The notes under the pieces: generated by a model
What the model was told of the DNA's origin: nothing
Database searches by the model: none
Seen by the model: the letters and a program-made list of their open reading frames with translations, nothing else
Assembly (NCBI RefSeq): GCF_037024155.1
Contig: NZ_JAYKTS010000011.1
Location: 82,002-117,935, forward strand
DNA: 35,934 nt
Source: Bacillus sp. 2205SS5-2
GTDB taxonomy: Bacteria; Bacillota; Bacilli; Bacillales; Bacillaceae_K
Reading direction: 5' to 3'
Translations under genes and position numbers: made by a program
In this document: piece after piece, positions 33,894 through 35,934 of the stretch
How positions within the stretch are numbered: position 1 is the first letter of the stretch
Layout of the letters: every line of letters starts with the position of its first letter

Positions 33894-34520
33894 TCAGTGT
33901 GATGGTGAAACCTGTTTATGTTGAAGCTTTTTGAGTGCCATTTCCATTTTAGGAAAGAAAAATTGAATGCTTGGACCAATCCCAAAGGTGATAATAAGCG
34001 TTCCTATCCCAATCGGTCCTTGAAAAAGCAGGGCTAGTATAAGTGCCGTTAACTCACCGACCGTCTTAGCAACACTCAAATTCAATTTAAATCGAGCTCG
34101 TAACGCCATCATAAAATTATCAATGGGAATAAGCGGATAGTTTGCTTGTAAGTAGGTGGCTATACCGAAAGATAAAATTCCTAAGCCTAAAAGCAAGAGA
34201 ACTACACGGTAGGCAAGGTTGTCTGGTGTCCATTCGCTTAGAGCAAAGATTAACCAGAAATCAATGAAAAACCCAACGAGTAAAACCGTTATAAAAGCTA
34301 AAAAATCAGGGCGTTCTTTTAATAAATAAGCGTTAAGGAAAATGAGTATAGAACCAACAATTATGACCCAAGTGCCAACGGTTAAGCCAATTGTTGTAGA
34401 TAAACCAACATTTAATGCATCCCAAGCCCCTGCACCTAAATCGGCTTTTATTGTTAAAGTCACACCGAAGGAAATGATGAAAAGTCCCACTAAATAGAAA
34501 AGAATTTTGTAGAGATTCAT
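33894..34520 (-). CDS. YczE-family integral membrane protein
   Basis: A 208-aa membrane protein with five to six hydrophobic helices and the YczE/YyaS/YitT-type opening FGVTLTIKADLGAGAWDALN (residues about 19-38), repeated loosely in the second half (FGIATYLQANYPLIPIDNFM). The ATG at 34520 is preferred over 34547 because AAAGGAGC stands 9-10 bases upstream of it. B. subtilis YczE is needed for bacillibactin/surfactin-type peptide synthetase activity and other members are uncharacterised; the function here is unknown. Monocistronic. Confidence 0.85.
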   Translation of the reverse strand: MNLYKILFYLVGLFIISFGVTLTIKADLGAGAWDALNVGLSTTIGLTVGTWVIIVGSILIFLNAYLLKERPDFLAFITVLLVGFFIDFWLIFALSEWTPDNLAYRVVLLLLGLGILSFGIATYLQANYPLIPIDNFMMALRARFKLNLSVAKTVGELTALILALLFQGPIGIGTLIITFGIGPSIQFFFPKMEMALKKLQHKQVSPSH

Positions 34521-34740
34521 GTTAATAAGCTCCTTTAAGTATTGCAAATAGTATATCCATTGTGAAACCTCTATATTATCATAGTTTATGAACTGTTACG
34601 AAAAGTAATGTACTTTGCGACAACACCCTACTTCGAAAGTAAAAAAGTGAAAATTAGAAATTCTATTTACAAGAGGGATTTCCTTTTGTATCGTTTTGTT
34701 TTTTGTAAATTGGAGAGCTATTTTCTTATCAGCGAAGTTT

Positions 34741-35758
34741 TAGGAAGCATCAACAACATCAGACCAAACGCCATTTTCACGGAGATTCTTTTGAAGTGGG
34801 GAAAAGGTAGGGTTTGGTGTACTTATCTCGATTCCATTTCTATTGATCGTCATTTCGCTATTATCATCTGCCGACGAACGTTTTAAGGAACTCGTATGGG
34901 ATTCACCGCTGTTTTTTCAAGGCTGGGAAATGGTGACTGGGTTTGGAGAGTTTTCATTGTGTTGTTTTTTTCGATCTTATTTTTTATTTTTTTACTACTG
35001 TTTATTTACTTTTTACGGTCGTTCAATTTTAATATCTATTTAGCGGAAGTCTCCAAGGTGATTTTACTTATGCTGAGTATGCAAGAAAAGGATTTTTCGA
35101 ATTGATTCTTGTCACGCTGATTAATTTTTCGTTTATTCTAGGTGTGTTGGTTTTTGTAAAGCAACACTACCAAAAGTTACAACAAATTCTCGTGAGTCTC
35201 TTAATCCTTTTTAGTGGGGTAATGTTTGCTTCAGGGTATATACGAATGGCTATGTATGAGGATGCGTACGGGTATACACTTCTTCGTGTATTAGTTCATG
35301 TCTTTATGATATTTCGGCTGATTATTTTTGCATACACGCTTGTGAAGGTTTGGCTGAAACGTCTCAACTTGCCGCATTTTTACTTACTAACGGCTCTGCT
35401 GTTTTATCCCATTAGACATGTGGATTGTTGAGAAAAACCCAGAACGGTATGAAGAGACGGGGGGAATCGACGTCTACTATTTCAGAATTCTATCCTATAC
35501 AGGAATACCTGCCTTGATTGAACTTTACGAGGCGGTAGAGGAGGAAGAGGAGATATTAGGCATGTTGCGTGCCGGATATGCCTCTTTGCAAGGGGAACAA
35601 TCTCATTGGCAAGCCTATAATTTATCGAAACAAAGAACTTATAAAGAGCTAGAAGAATTGTTTTCAGAAGGCTGTTTTCGCAAAGATTGTGGCTGTTCGA
35701 ATAAGAAGGAATCCCTTGACTTTTATGACTTCGTGCTCTTTTCCTAATGAAAAAATCT
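34741..35758 (+). pseudogene. DUF4173-type membrane protein pseudogene
   Basis: Parts of one multi-helix membrane protein lie in different frames: NAIFTEILLKWGKG (to about 34808), then a shifted frame GVLISIPFLLIVISLLSSAD (34815-34880), a further frame DWVWRVFIVLFFSILFFIFL (34950s), then after a deletion GDFTYAEYARKGFFELILVT (35057-35115) through six-helix sequence to 35425, and finally MWIVEKNPERYEETGGIDVY (35418 onward) with TGIPALIELYE. At least three frameshifts and a missing middle are evident. From 35668 the frame runs into a dispersed repeat, which supplies the last 26 codons and the stop. Assignment to DUF4173 is by recognised C-terminal patterns. Confidence 0.65.
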
Positions 35759-35844
35759 TCATTTCTAGATAAAAAGGAAGAAATCAGTCGAAAAACCCTA
35801 CTGCCTGTTTTTTCTTTGTGTCAAGAGCAACAATGTATACGAAA
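35668..35844 (+). repeat. Dispersed repeat, copy lacking its right end
   Basis: Nearly identical to 24339-24525 from AAGGCTGTTTTCGCAAAGAT to GTATACGAAA, where it stops abruptly; the final AGAGCC is missing and a different sequence follows (35845 on). Confidence 0.8.
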
Positions 35845-35934
35845 CCCCATGTCCTGTCAGACACCGCAATGAATGAAAATGGGGTCTAGCGGTTTAATGA
35901 TGCATTAAACTGTTCATCCTGTTAATGCAGGTCT
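35845..35934 (+). other. Unassigned sequence at right edge, possible end of another mobile element
   Basis: It starts CCCCATGTCCTGTCAGACAC exactly at the break in the repeat and contains a CCCCAT/ATGGGG inverted pair and TTTAATG-ATG-CATTAAA. It may be the left end of an element running off the window. Confidence 0.35.

Noticed and set aside
34608-34886. 92-codon plus-strand ORF
   Set aside because: Its last part is a fragment of the DUF4173-type pseudogene in one frame; the first part shows no family and no ribosome site.

Overview
The window looks like chromosomal DNA of a low-GC, endospore-forming Bacillaceae member (Bacillus/Alkalihalobacillus type). The evidence is AT-rich intergenic DNA, strong GGAGG ribosome sites with ATG/TTG starts, and close counterparts of B. 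subtilis YfiY/YfiZ/YfhA/YusV, YcgT, YeeI (YebC-like), YdbS/YdbT, YfnB, ProC/ProB/ProA and a YczE-family protein, plus a secreted M4 neutral protease and a PlcR-like regulator. No rRNA, tRNA or CRISPR array was seen.

Layout. 1-770: 3' end of an IS1634-type transposase. 860-4654 (minus): siderophore-iron ABC transporter operon, divergent from a ycgT-type ferredoxin/flavodoxin reductase (4831-5877); both promoters carry a Fur box. 5878-9350: decaying DNA with a hypothetical gene, an intact DinB-family gene and remnants of an MFS carrier and an FtsX/LolD-type ABC transporter. 9383-10599: TetR regulator and flavin oxidoreductase sharing a palindromic operator. 11191-12321: secreted endonuclease I. 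13064-14679: MBL-fold protein (minus) and GNAT acetyltransferase (plus). 15144-18002: YdcZ transporter, Crp/Fnr regulator, second YdcZ transporter and a frameshifted YfnB-type phosphatase. 18125-20109: ydbS-ydbT. 20525-24338: PlcR-like regulator, a 49-residue PapR-like pheromone precursor and a neutral protease. 24617-25440: SulP pseudogene. 25693-26412: yeeI. 26703-28446: c-di-GMP-I riboswitch controlling a two-domain GH114-type protein split by an in-frame TAA. 28769-29536: nucleotidyltransferase gene with an in-frame TAA. 30219-33665: proC, proB, proA. 33894-34520 (minus): YczE-like membrane protein. 34741-35758: DUF4173-type pseudogene ending inside a repeat.

How the genes work together. 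The first block is an iron-starvation response: ferri-siderophore uptake plus a reductase of the YcgT type. The 20.5-24.3 kb block reads as a self-contained quorum-sensing cassette, with an RRNPP receptor, its exported peptide and a likely output protease. The 26.7-28.4 kb block links the second messenger c-di-GMP to a predicted secreted polysaccharide hydrolase; the predicted fold is an OFF switch, which would fit biofilm dispersal.

The window is also littered with about eleven copies or fragments of a dispersed, MITE-like repeat (ends of the type AAGGCTGTTTTCGCAAAG ... CGAAAAGAGCC). They sit after stop codons, in terminators, between proC and proB, and inside one pseudogene. At least eight genes are broken or reduced to remnants, two of them (and the SulP pseudogene) by TAA codons in otherwise colinear reading frames.
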